46,909 nucleotides of DNA from an uncultured Clostridia bacterium (GTDB lineage: Bacteria; Bacillota; Clostridia; Saccharofermentanales; Saccharofermentanaceae): NCBI GenBank assembly GCA_946403085.1, contig CAMIYM010000018.1, forward strand, positions 1-46,909, in the 5' to 3' direction. Positions 32,876 through 41,091 of the stretch are shown piece by piece. Both the position numbers and the translations under genes were made by a program. Numbering within the stretch: position 1 is the stretch's first letter; every line of letters begins with the position of its first letter. The notes below the pieces were generated by a model. That model made no database searches. It was not told the origin of the DNA and was given only the letters and a program-made list of their open reading frames with translations.

Positions 32876-34525
32876 ATGAAGAAAACAGTTGACGGCAATA
32901 ACAATAAGCCAATCGTGCGGAATCAGGATCCGCAGGTTAAAAGACCAGTAAACCACACCGTCAACGCCGCTAATGCTCCTAAGAAAAAGACAACAGTTCA
33001 AAGACCAGTGCAGGGAAGACCTCAAGGTCCTTCAGGAAGCAGTGTTCAAAGACCTGTCCAAAGATCATCTCAGGCTCCCAATAAAAGACCGGTTCAAAAG
33101 CAGGCTCAAAGGCCAGTTAATGCTGGGCAGAGACCTGTACAGAAGAGGCCGCTGCAAAGGCCTCAGATGCAGCCTCAAAAGCCGCGCAGCCAAGACCATA
33201 ACACTGCTGCAAAAAAGGCACCGTCAAAGCCTGCTCCGCAGATCAGTCTTGTTAAGCCTTTCATAATCGGTGTCGCTGTTCTGCTGGTCGTGGTCGCAGC
33301 AGCTTTATGCTATTCATTCCTGAATAAAGAATGGGAACTTTTGATACCGGAAAACACCATAGAAGCCGGAACAACAAAGCCTGAACTTAAGATGTATTTC
33401 AAAGACACACCTGCAATAGAAAGGTTTGTGTCATGTAATCTGAATTTTGACGAAGTAAATACCAGCCTGCCCCAGACTGTTAATTTCAATATCGGAATGT
33501 ATGGAAAGAATTTTCCCTGCAGGCTTGTGATAAAAGATACGGTTGCACCTACGGGCGACGGCGTGCTGCAGAACACATTTGCAGGCCAGGATGCGCCTGA
33601 TCCTGCGGCATGTGTAACCAATGTCAAAGACGTCACTGATGTAACTGTTACTTGGAAAGAATTCCCGGATATGTCAGACGGCGGCAAGTTCATGGCATAT
33701 GCGCTTCTTACCGATGCTTCAGGCAACGAGACTGTCGTAGCGGTTCCTTTTGATGTGACCAAGGACACCACCGCGCCTGTGATCACTGGCTATCAGGATC
33801 TCACGGGTTATATCGGGGATTCGATCACTTACAGGGGAAACATCCTGATAAAGGACGATTACGATGAATCCCCTTCGCTGGATATCGACACTTCAGCCGT
33901 CAATATAAACAAACCCGGTAAATATGATGTCGTCTATACCGCGACAGACTTTTCGGGCAATCAGACTTCCGTCAAGGTAAAGATCAAGATATCCAAGAAG
34001 CCTGCCGGATATGTGGAGCCGGATGTCGTTTATGCGGAAGCGAAAAAGATACTTGAACAGATAACCGAACCAGGCATGACCGAAGAAGAGGTGGCTCTCC
34101 AGATCGTCTGGTGGTGCAGATATAACATCAGATTCATCCTCAGAACAAGGAGCCGCTCCTGGACGGAAGCTGCATATAATGCTTTTACGAAAAGAACCGG
34201 CAACTGCTATTCAACCGCCTGCGCTGTAAGGGCGCTCCTCGATGTGGCCGGTATCGAGAACATGACGATAGAGCGTTATCCGTATCAGACAGCAACACAC
34301 TTCTGGAATTATGTAAAGATAAACGGCCAGTGGTACCACTGTGATGCCACCTGGCGCCAGAACTACGACAGCTATTTCTTCATGTATACGACAAAGGAAC
34401 TTCTGAATTTCTGGCATGACGGATGGAACGGTTTCCAGTTCAAGCAGAAAGCTTTCCCTGAAAGTGCGACGGAATCTGTCCAAAAACGCATAGATTATAA
34501 GAACCACAAGATTAAAGCTGCCTGA
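32876..34525 (+). CDS. Membrane-anchored transglutaminase-like protein 2 (549 aa)
   Basis: Starts 1 bp after paralogue 1, which it resembles most. The cytoplasmic N-terminus (1-125) is basic and built of KRPVQ/QRPVN-like repeats, without the acidic segment of paralogue 1. Membrane helix about 128-150; Ig-like domains at about 155-220, 221-297 and 298-375; core 385-510 with Cys444 (GNCY), His475 (HFWN) and Asp490 (WYHCDAT). The end SATESVQKRIDYKNHKIKAA repeats the SVQK motif of copies 1 and 3. The basic tail could bind nucleic acid, acidic lipid or the acidic tail of paralogue 1; this is inference. Confidence 0.85.
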   Translation: MKKTVDGNNNKPIVRNQDPQVKRPVNHTVNAANAPKKKTTVQRPVQGRPQGPSGSSVQRPVQRSSQAPNKRPVQKQAQRPVNAGQRPVQKRPLQRPQMQPQKPRSQDHNTAAKKAPSKPAPQISLVKPFIIGVAVLLVVVAAALCYSFLNKEWELLIPENTIEAGTTKPELKMYFKDTPAIERFVSCNLNFDEVNTSLPQTVNFNIGMYGKNFPCRLVIKDTVAPTGDGVLQNTFAGQDAPDPAACVTNVKDVTDVTVTWKEFPDMSDGGKFMAYALLTDASGNETVVAVPFDVTKDTTAPVITGYQDLTGYIGDSITYRGNILIKDDYDESPSLDIDTSAVNINKPGKYDVVYTATDFSGNQTSVKVKIKISKKPAGYVEPDVVYAEAKKILEQITEPGMTEEEVALQIVWWCRYNIRFILRTRSRSWTEAAYNAFTKRTGNCYSTACAVRALLDVAGIENMTIERYPYQTATHFWNYVKINGQWYHCDATWRQNYDSYFFMYTTKELLNFWHDGWNGFQFKQKAFPESATESVQKRIDYKNHKIKAA

Positions 34526-34532
34526 TTTATGC

Positions 34533-34538
34533 TATACT
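34533..34538 (+). promoter_or_regulatory. Extended -10 element before the glycosyltransferase genes
   Basis: TGCTATACT (hexamer 34533-34538), 33 bp before the ATG of the first glycosyltransferase and right after the stop of paralogue 2. No good -35 box. It would allow the GT-GT-SGNH genes to be transcribed on their own. Confidence 0.45.
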
Positions 34539-34570
34539 TTTAAAAATATTATCTTCGGGGAGCTTAATTG

Positions 34571-35527
34571 ATGACACCTGTACTTTATCTTGTTATTCCT
34601 TGCTATAACGAAGAGCAGGTCCTGCCTATCACCAGCGGCAAGTTCAAAGCAAAACTGGACGAGCTTGTTGATGCAGGCAAGATAAGCGGTGACAGCCGTG
34701 TAATGTTCGTTAATGACGGCAGCAAAGACACTACATGGGATATCCTTTGCTCCCTTTGCGATGAGAATGAAAGATACTGTGCCATATCGCTCTCGCGCAA
34801 CAGAGGGCATCAGAACGCCCTTATAGCGGGTCTTATGGAAGCCAAGAAGTTTGCCGACATCACCATCTCCATGGATTGTGACGGTCAGGATGACATCAAT
34901 GCCATAGGACAGATGGTGGATGAATATGCCAAGGGTAACGAGATCGTTTACGGTGTCAGAAATGACAGATCCACAGATTCCTGGTTCAAGAGGACTACAG
35001 CACAGTCTTATTACAAAGTGCTCAAAGCCATGGGGGTTGATATAATCCCGGATCACGCAGATTACAGACTCATGAGTTCAAGAGTCCTTAATGCGCTTGA
35101 AGGCTACAGCGAGGTAAATCTCTTCCTGAGAGGCATTATTCCCCAGCTGGGATTCAAGCAGTCGGTAGTGTACTATTCCAGAGCCGAGCGTGAGGCCGGA
35201 ACCACTCATTATCCTCTGTCCAAGATGTTATCCCTTGCTATAGACGGCATAACCTCTTTCTCGGTAAGGCCATTGAGGCTGATAACCGTTTTGGGCCTCA
35301 TCGTTGCATTTTTGAGTTTTGTCGGTATCATTTATGTTTTGGTATCGGTCATTTCCGGTAATTTCGTCGACGGCTGGGCATCAACCACATGTATCCTCTG
35401 CTTTGTTGCGGGAATACAGATGATAAGCCTCGGAGTTATCGGTGAATACATCGGAAAGATCTATCTTGAGACCAAGCAGCGCCCGCGTTACTTTGTGGCA
35501 GAGCGCAAGAATATATCGGAGGAATAA
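34571..35527 (+). CDS. Family 2 glycosyltransferase, polyprenyl-phosphate sugar synthase type (GtrB/ArnC-like)
   Basis: GT2 proteins of this type move a sugar from a nucleotide donor to undecaprenyl phosphate on the cytoplasmic face. From ATG 34571 there are 318 residues: a GT-A domain with VIPCYNEE at the start, VNDGSKDTT, the metal-binding DCDGQDD and GVRNDR, then two membrane helices (about 237-262 and 273-293), the arrangement of GtrB, ArnC and DPM relatives. GGGGAG precedes the start. It begins a three-gene insert between paralogues 2 and 3, so its product may be a sugar for the surface proteins or envelope around them. Confidence 0.88.
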   Translation: MTPVLYLVIPCYNEEQVLPITSGKFKAKLDELVDAGKISGDSRVMFVNDGSKDTTWDILCSLCDENERYCAISLSRNRGHQNALIAGLMEAKKFADITISMDCDGQDDINAIGQMVDEYAKGNEIVYGVRNDRSTDSWFKRTTAQSYYKVLKAMGVDIIPDHADYRLMSSRVLNALEGYSEVNLFLRGIIPQLGFKQSVVYYSRAEREAGTTHYPLSKMLSLAIDGITSFSVRPLRLITVLGLIVAFLSFVGIIYVLVSVISGNFVDGWASTTCILCFVAGIQMISLGVIGEYIGKIYLETKQRPRYFVAERKNISEE

Positions 35528-35530
35528 ACC

Positions 35531-36235
35531 ATGGATATTTTGTACATCGTAATGCCGGCTTATAACGAAGAGGACAATATTCTCGATGTCGTTACTTCAT
35601 GGTATCCGATCCTTGAGGGTAAGGATCCTGCTTCAAGACTTGTTATCGCAGACAGCGGAAGCCAGGACAGGACTCATGAACTTCTTGAGATTTTCAAGAA
35701 GGATCACCCCCAGCTTGAGATCTTATCTGATACAGGCAAGCAGCATGGTCCTAAGGTAATCGCGCTTTATGATTACGCTATCAACAAGGGTGCTGACTTT
35801 ATCTTCCAGACAGATTCCGACGGACAGACTCTGCCTTCTGAATTTGATGCATTCTGGCAAATGCGCCACGGATATAAGGGAATATTCGGACACAGAGTTG
35901 TCAGGGGAGACGGTAAGGACAGAGCCTTTGTAGAGAAGGTCGTATGCTTCCTCTTAAAGCTCTACTTCAAGGTCAAGGTGCCGGATGCTAACGCACCTTT
36001 CCGTCTCATGGACGCCAAGACAGTAGCGAAGTATCTTCCCAAGCTCGACAAGGATTACAACCTGCCGAATATCATGATGACCACTTACTTTGTACACTAC
36101 GGCGAGGAGCATGCTTTCCGTGAGGTAACATTCAGACCCCGTCAGGGCGGTACAAACTCCATCAACATCAAGAAGATCGTAAAGATCGGCTGGAAGGCTT
36201 TAGGCGACTTCCGCCGTCTCAAGAAGGCAATGTAA
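35531..36235 (+). CDS. Family 2 glycosyltransferase, short soluble form
   Basis: A single GT-A domain of 234 residues with MPAYNEEDNI at the start, IADSGSQDRT, the DxD-type motif QTDSDGQ, and a late FRLMDAK and FRPRQGGTNS region. It is related to the previous gene but has no membrane helices, only a basic C-terminus (RRLKKAM). Its ATG is 3 bp after the stop of the previous gene, with GGAGGAA between. It may transfer a second sugar or pair with the membrane enzyme. Its stop overlaps the start of the SGNH gene by one base. Confidence 0.87.
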   Translation: MDILYIVMPAYNEEDNILDVVTSWYPILEGKDPASRLVIADSGSQDRTHELLEIFKKDHPQLEILSDTGKQHGPKVIALYDYAINKGADFIFQTDSDGQTLPSEFDAFWQMRHGYKGIFGHRVVRGDGKDRAFVEKVVCFLLKLYFKVKVPDANAPFRLMDAKTVAKYLPKLDKDYNLPNIMMTTYFVHYGEEHAFREVTFRPRQGGTNSINIKKIVKIGWKALGDFRRLKKAM

Positions 36236-37329
36236 TGGCGAAGACAAAAGAATCAAGATCAATAACAAAAATCATCACAGCGCTGGTCTTACTGGCGCTC
36301 TCTTTTGGCATATTCTGGTTCGTCCAGAGACTCTTTATGCCCAAGTACCAGAAGGGTGTTATCGAAGGCTCTTTTACTGAGGAGTACTACAAGGAAAAGG
36401 TTCCTCATGATGTCATTATTTTCGGTGACTGTGATGCATATGAGAGCTATTCACCGGTCAAGATGTATCAGGAATACGGAATTTCTGCATATATCAGAGG
36501 TTCAGGCGAACAGTACATCAACCAGACATATTATCTTTTGAAAGATGTTCTTAGGACAGAGACACCCAAGGTCGTTGTATTGTCCATTCATAATATGCAG
36601 CATGATGTGCCCCGCAAAGAGGCATATAACAGAATGACACTTGACGGTATGAGATGGTCAAAGGACAAGGTCGATGCCATTAATTCATCCATGACAAAGG
36701 GTGAGACATTTGCGTCTTATGTTTTCCCGATCCTCAGATACCATGACAGATGGGACAAGCTTACAAAGACTGATTTCGAGCATGTGTTTACAAAGGACAT
36801 CACATCTCACAACGGTTACTATATGCGTTGTGATGTTAACCCTATGGGTACGCTTCCCAAGATGCCTCCGAAGATCAGTTACCGCTTCGGTGACAATGCC
36901 ATGTACTATCTGGACCAGATAAGACTTCTCTGCGAAGAAAAGGGGATCCAGCTCCTGCTTGTCCGCGCTCCTATCGAGTACGGCTGGTATGAACAGTGGG
37001 ACAAGAATATAGAAGAATATGCTGCCAAGTACGGCCTTACATATATCAATTTCTGCGATTATGCAGATGATATGGGCATTGATATGAAGAAGGACACTTA
37101 TGACAAGGGGCTCCACCTCAATATCTACGGTGCTGAGAAGCTCAGTGTGTATTTTGGCAAATATCTGACAGAGAATTATCAGCTCACAGATTACAGGACG
37201 GTTCCTGCTGTTGCGGCTGAATATGAGAAGGACATTAAGTTCTATAACTTCATGAGAGATGACCAGTTAAGAGAGCTCGAGCAGTATGGTGAACTCAGAA
37301 GTTACGGAGCCAACGCCATCGAGAACTGA
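36235..37329 (+). CDS. Membrane-anchored SGNH-like/DltD-like protein with Cys at the nucleophile position
   Basis: The protein has 364 residues: a cytoplasmic basic start, one membrane helix (about 11-32), and an extracellular domain. IIFGDCDAYESYSP near residues 62-75 is where related proteins have IFGSSHxY or GDS, so the expected nucleophile Ser is Cys66 here. A C-terminal DKGLHLNIYGAEKL (Asp290, His294) is the usual Asp-His block. LSIHNMQHD and LLLVRAPIEYGW are further family-like segments. SGNH proteins of this layout are esterases or O-acyltransferases acting on cell-wall polymers, as DltD does. With two glycosyltransferases in front, acylation of a glycan is a fair guess. Confidence 0.7.
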   Translation: MAKTKESRSITKIITALVLLALSFGIFWFVQRLFMPKYQKGVIEGSFTEEYYKEKVPHDVIIFGDCDAYESYSPVKMYQEYGISAYIRGSGEQYINQTYYLLKDVLRTETPKVVVLSIHNMQHDVPRKEAYNRMTLDGMRWSKDKVDAINSSMTKGETFASYVFPILRYHDRWDKLTKTDFEHVFTKDITSHNGYYMRCDVNPMGTLPKMPPKISYRFGDNAMYYLDQIRLLCEEKGIQLLLVRAPIEYGWYEQWDKNIEEYAAKYGLTYINFCDYADDMGIDMKKDTYDKGLHLNIYGAEKLSVYFGKYLTENYQLTDYRTVPAVAAEYEKDIKFYNFMRDDQLRELEQYGELRSYGANAIEN

Positions 37330-37476
37330 CAAGGCCTCTTATATATAATTAGGCATATTACAGTAAATTTTACCGCCGTTTTTCCATATTTTTGTATCAT
37401 GCGGAATGGATGCTTAGTGTATTATTATTCCAGTGTTTAGACGACTACGATGAACAAAATATGGAGGATTACTACC

Positions 37477-38085
37477 ATGAAGTTTACAAAAGCAGCAGCT
37501 CTCGTTATGAGCTTAAGCATAGCCGGCGCAGCTCTTTGCGCTTGTAATAACCAGGCTCAGCCTGTTTCTTCAGACGTTAATGTTGTTTCAACCCAGGCGC
37601 AGAACGGCAAGGGTGCTAACGAGACTATTGATGTTGCCGACATTGATAAGAATGCGGCAAACAGCAACTTCAAGTTCACATACAAGGGCGTTGACATCAT
37701 CTGCAGCGCAGCTTTCGATGAGACAAAGTTCGACAGCAGCGAATATGAGATGACACAGCAGGCTTCCTGCGCTGGCCAGGGTCTTGACTATGTTTATGTT
37801 TTCAAGGGCGGTTCATTCCAGGTTGTTTCACACCCTATCGATGACAAGTCCGGCGAGTGCAAGGTTATGTACGTTATGCTCTGCGATGATACAGTTCAGA
37901 CAGCAGAGGGCGTTTACATCGGCAACACAGTTGATCAGGTTAAGGCAGCTTACGGCGAGCCTGAGGCTGAGAAGTCAACAGATGCTATCCTCATCTACAC
38001 AAAGGGTACATCATTCATTCAGTTCGAAGTTAATGAGAGCAACGTTGTAACAAGCATCGTTTATTTTTCAACTGACTTAGCATGA
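37477..38085 (+). CDS. Lipoprotein, paralogue A
   Basis: From ATG 37477, 9 bases after TGGAGG, the protein has 202 residues; an ATG at 37450 is less well placed. The signal peptide ends in a lipobox-like LCAC (lipid Cys23), so it is anchored outside. The mature part has a Ser/Gln/Asn-rich linker, then FKFTYKGVDI, QASCAGQGLDYVYVFKGGSFQVV, and a C-terminal half resembling a small sensor-like beta domain (VYIGNTVDQVKAAYGEPEAEK). The lipoprotein at the far end of the array shares the same blocks. The next gene overlaps its stop (ATGA), which ties it to transglutaminase paralogue 3. Confidence 0.82.
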   Translation: MKFTKAAALVMSLSIAGAALCACNNQAQPVSSDVNVVSTQAQNGKGANETIDVADIDKNAANSNFKFTYKGVDIICSAAFDETKFDSSEYEMTQQASCAGQGLDYVYVFKGGSFQVVSHPIDDKSGECKVMYVMLCDDTVQTAEGVYIGNTVDQVKAAYGEPEAEKSTDAILIYTKGTSFIQFEVNESNVVTSIVYFSTDLA

Positions 38086-39458
38086 CACGCACTGGAAAAA
38101 GAAATAAATTCAGCATAATAAGGTTTTTGGGACTGGTATTCATGCCAATAGTCGCAGGAGCCTTATTAGGCTTTGTAGGGGCTTATTTCCTATACAACAA
38201 GTTCGTTAATAACATCGAGAACAGCGTTGTAAAAGAGGTTACTGTCGAGTACGGCCATCCGGTAACACTTGATCAGTTCTTCACGAACATGCCCCCGAAC
38301 ACCAAGTTCATTACTAATGTTGATGCGATCGATCCCGGTCAGCTCGCGTCATATGACATTGCCATCGACTGCGGCGGTCACGTTGTTCACTCTATGCTTA
38401 ATGTCGTTGACCGTACAGCTCCGACCGGCAAGCCCGTTCCTACAAGAATGTACGCAGGTGCGGCACCTGCTCCGGATACGATCGTAAAGGATATCTTCGA
38501 TCTTACAGCAGTTACATGCACCTACGACAAGGGTGAACCGAATCTGTCAGAAGGCGGCGACTTCATGATCGGTGTCAGACTTACAGATACATCCGGAAAC
38601 TCATCTGTTGTTGATGTTCCTTTCCGTATCATCAAGGATACAGAAGCTCCTGCCATCATCGGAACTCACGATATCGATGTCGTCGTAGGAAAGGTTGATT
38701 CCATCTCTTACAGAGACGGAATTACGGTTATTGATGACCATGCACCTAACCCTGTTCTTGAGATCGACAATTCCAAGGTTGACCTTAAGAAGATCGGCGA
38801 TTACGACCTTATCTATAAGGCTACAGATGATGTCGGAAATACCACAGAGGTTACTGTTAAGGTCCATGTAGTTACCACCAAGAGAGCCGGAGAATCCAAT
38901 GCCACTGTACAAGCCTACGAAGAGAAGGCATACAAGATGGCCAGAGACATCAACAAGAAGATCCTTAAGTCTACTGATACAGATGTTGTTAAGGCAATGA
39001 AGATCTTCTATTGGGTACACAACAACATTTCATTCATTATCAGGACCCGTACTTATGAGAACTGGGCAGTCGCTGCGATCAACACTTTCACAAAGCGTTA
39101 TTCGTCCTGCTACGGAACATGGGCTGTCTGCAAGGCGATGCTCGATGTTGAAGGTATTGAGAATGTCTGCGTCGTAAGAAAGAGATCAAATTCTTATCAG
39201 AATTTCCATTATTGGGCTTTGGTAAAACTCAATGGTGAGTGGTATCACTGCGATGCACAGAAATACTTCAACAATTACACGCCGAAGGCATATTTCTGCT
39301 TCATGATGACAGACAGCGAGATCGCGAATGCGCCTACGGATCATAAGTTCGATAAGAGTAAATATCCTGCACGAGCGACAAAGTCAGTGCAGAAATATAT
39401 TGATGTTTACAGCGGAAAGATCAAGTCAGGCTTCCCGTATAAGAAAACAGACGGATAA
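38082..39458 (+). CDS. Membrane-anchored transglutaminase-like protein 3 (458 aa)
   Basis: Overlaps the lipoprotein gene by 4 bp. The N-terminus is short and basic, with a membrane helix at about 15-40. Three Ig-like domains are divided at DRTAPTG (about 110) and DTEAPAIIG (about 186); the third ends near 265. The core (275-405) holds Cys343 in SSCYGTW, His376 in FHYWALV and Asp391 in WYHCDAQ. The motif before Cys is SS rather than GN or GD as in the others. The end has SVQKYID, as in paralogues 1 and 2, so it belongs to that subgroup although it lacks their cytoplasmic tails. Confidence 0.85.
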   Translation: MTRTGKRNKFSIIRFLGLVFMPIVAGALLGFVGAYFLYNKFVNNIENSVVKEVTVEYGHPVTLDQFFTNMPPNTKFITNVDAIDPGQLASYDIAIDCGGHVVHSMLNVVDRTAPTGKPVPTRMYAGAAPAPDTIVKDIFDLTAVTCTYDKGEPNLSEGGDFMIGVRLTDTSGNSSVVDVPFRIIKDTEAPAIIGTHDIDVVVGKVDSISYRDGITVIDDHAPNPVLEIDNSKVDLKKIGDYDLIYKATDDVGNTTEVTVKVHVVTTKRAGESNATVQAYEEKAYKMARDINKKILKSTDTDVVKAMKIFYWVHNNISFIIRTRTYENWAVAAINTFTKRYSSCYGTWAVCKAMLDVEGIENVCVVRKRSNSYQNFHYWALVKLNGEWYHCDAQKYFNNYTPKAYFCFMMTDSEIANAPTDHKFDKSKYPARATKSVQKYIDVYSGKIKSGFPYKKTDG

Positions 39459-39487
39459 ATAACTGACTTATTTGGGGATTATTAAAA

Positions 39488-41038
39488 ATGGGAAAGAAAA
39501 TGTCTAAAAAAGGCTTGTGCATCTGCTCCTGCTTAGCAGTTTTATGCTTGGCGGCAGTTATCGTGGCCTGCAACAAATTCGGTAATTTCAAGAAAGAAGC
39601 AGTGATCGAGGTCGGTTCGCCGGTCTCGATTGACGCTTTTTTCGACACTGTGCCTGAAGATGCGGCTTTCCTGACTGACGTATCGGGAATCGACACAAGG
39701 ACACCTGCGGTATACCAGCTGAGGATCCATCACGACAAAAGAGACGATGATGTAGTCCTCAGGGTGGAGGACCACACTCCGCCTACGGGAAATCCCGTGC
39801 CTGTGACAATATACACAGGCTGGAGGATTCCTGAAGCAAGCGAATGTATCACTGATGCTTATGACTTCTCAGGTGTTGCGAAGATCGAGTATAAAGACGG
39901 CACTCCTGAATTTACTGCAGACGGTACTTACGATGTGCCTGTAGTACTTACGGATGTTTATGGCAACAGTGCGATACTTCTTGTTAAATTTACGATGGTC
40001 AATGACTCGACAGGCCCTGAAATAGGCGGTCTTCACGACTTCGAAGTACAGGGCAACCCGGGTGCCATCGACTACCTTGAAAGCATAACGGTAACTGATA
40101 ATTACGACCCCGAGCCGAGAGTCTCATTTGACGATTCCGGTGTCGATTACACCAAGGTCGGAACATACAAGGTCGTTTATAAGGCGATGGATAAGGCCGG
40201 CAACATTTCAACGGCTGAAGCAAATGTAAAGGTTACTCTTCCTTCGGAAGCCGGTTCCAACCAGACAAAGAGCAAGGATAACGGAACTTACTATGTAGGT
40301 GACGGTGATCCTTATGCCATCGCGAAAAAGGTCATGAAGGGCCTTTACAGAGGCAACGATGTCGAGACAGCCAGAGCTATTTTCAACTGGGTCCATGACA
40401 ACCTCTGGTTCAGGATCCTTTCAGGTAAACGTGTCTACGAGCATGCTGCTTACAGAGGCTTTACAAAGCACAGCGGCGACTGCTTCGTTTACTATTCCTG
40501 CTGTAAGATGCTCCTGGATCTTGCGGGAATCGAGAATATGAGAGTCGACCGTTACCCTCCGCGTAACGGACAGGTTCATTTCTGGCTTCTCGTTAAGCTG
40601 AACGGACAGTGGTATCACTGCGATGCTACTGAAGGCTACAGCGACCATCCGGGCATCTGGTTCATGTGCACGGATAAGCAGATCGCAGACAGATATCACA
40701 ACTTCAACGGAGCGCTTTATCCTGCTCGTGCAGGAGGTTCCACGGCATTTGCATCACCGACACCCGTTCCTACGGATGAACCGGAAGCTACTCCGACACC
40801 TGTTGTAACAACACCGCCGGAGCCTACAGCTGAACCTTCAAAAGCGCCTACTCCGACGCCTCAGGCAAGTCAGCCTACGCCTACTTCAGCACCTGTGGCA
40901 ACGCCCACAGAGAGTCAGCAGCCGCAGGTAACATCCACGCCTGTTCCGACGCCTACAGAGGCGCCGGTTCAGCCGACTTCTGTGCCGGTAACCAAACCGA
41001 CAGAAGCACCAAAACCCACAACTGAACCCGAACAATAA
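39488..41038 (+). CDS. Transglutaminase-like protein 4 (516 aa), possibly lipid-anchored, Thr/Pro tail
   Basis: The N-terminal hydrophobic segment ends in VIVACNK, a possible lipobox (Cys28), so this copy may be a lipoprotein and not a membrane-spanning protein. Ig-like domains are divided at DHTPPTG (about 95) and DSTGPEIGG (about 172). The core (270-395) has Cys332 (GDCF), His364 (HFWLL) and Asp379 (WYHCDAT), and is followed by YPARAGGS, the mark of the second subgroup (copies 4-7). From about residue 420 the protein is a Thr/Pro/Val/Ala-rich tail with repeated TPTP-like units, ending PTTEPEQ. No LPxTG signal is present. Confidence 0.84.
   Translation: MGKKMSKKGLCICSCLAVLCLAAVIVACNKFGNFKKEAVIEVGSPVSIDAFFDTVPEDAAFLTDVSGIDTRTPAVYQLRIHHDKRDDDVVLRVEDHTPPTGNPVPVTIYTGWRIPEASECITDAYDFSGVAKIEYKDGTPEFTADGTYDVPVVLTDVYGNSAILLVKFTMVNDSTGPEIGGLHDFEVQGNPGAIDYLESITVTDNYDPEPRVSFDDSGVDYTKVGTYKVVYKAMDKAGNISTAEANVKVTLPSEAGSNQTKSKDNGTYYVGDGDPYAIAKKVMKGLYRGNDVETARAIFNWVHDNLWFRILSGKRVYEHAAYRGFTKHSGDCFVYYSCCKMLLDLAGIENMRVDRYPPRNGQVHFWLLVKLNGQWYHCDATEGYSDHPGIWFMCTDKQIADRYHNFNGALYPARAGGSTAFASPTPVPTDEPEATPTPVVTTPPEPTAEPSKAPTPTPQASQPTPTSAPVATPTESQQPQVTSTPVPTPTEAPVQPTSVPVTKPTEAPKPTTEPEQ
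40750..41035 (+). repeat. Thr/Pro-repeat coding region of protein 4
   Basis: Degenerate short repeats of the type ACNCCNACNCC encode the extracellular Thr/Pro tail. The units are not exact at the DNA level. Confidence 0.8.
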
Positions 41039-41055
41039 CTTGTATTAAATATTTC

Positions 41056-41085
41056 TTGACAATTACTCTATACGCTTAAAATAAT
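41056..41085 (+). promoter_or_regulatory. Promoter directly before transglutaminase-like gene 5
   Basis: TTGACA (41056-41061) and an AATAAT (41080-41085; 18-bp spacer) that ends 7 bases before the ATG. The overlapping TAAAAT (41077-41082) has a 15-bp spacer. No ribosome site follows, so transcription may begin at the start codon. Confidence 0.6.
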
Positions 41086-41091
41086 AAAGTC

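Noticed and set aside
34595..36235. The two glycosyltransferases as a frameshifted single gene
   Set aside because: Each has its own complete GT-A motifs, and a stop, a ribosome site and an ATG lie between them.
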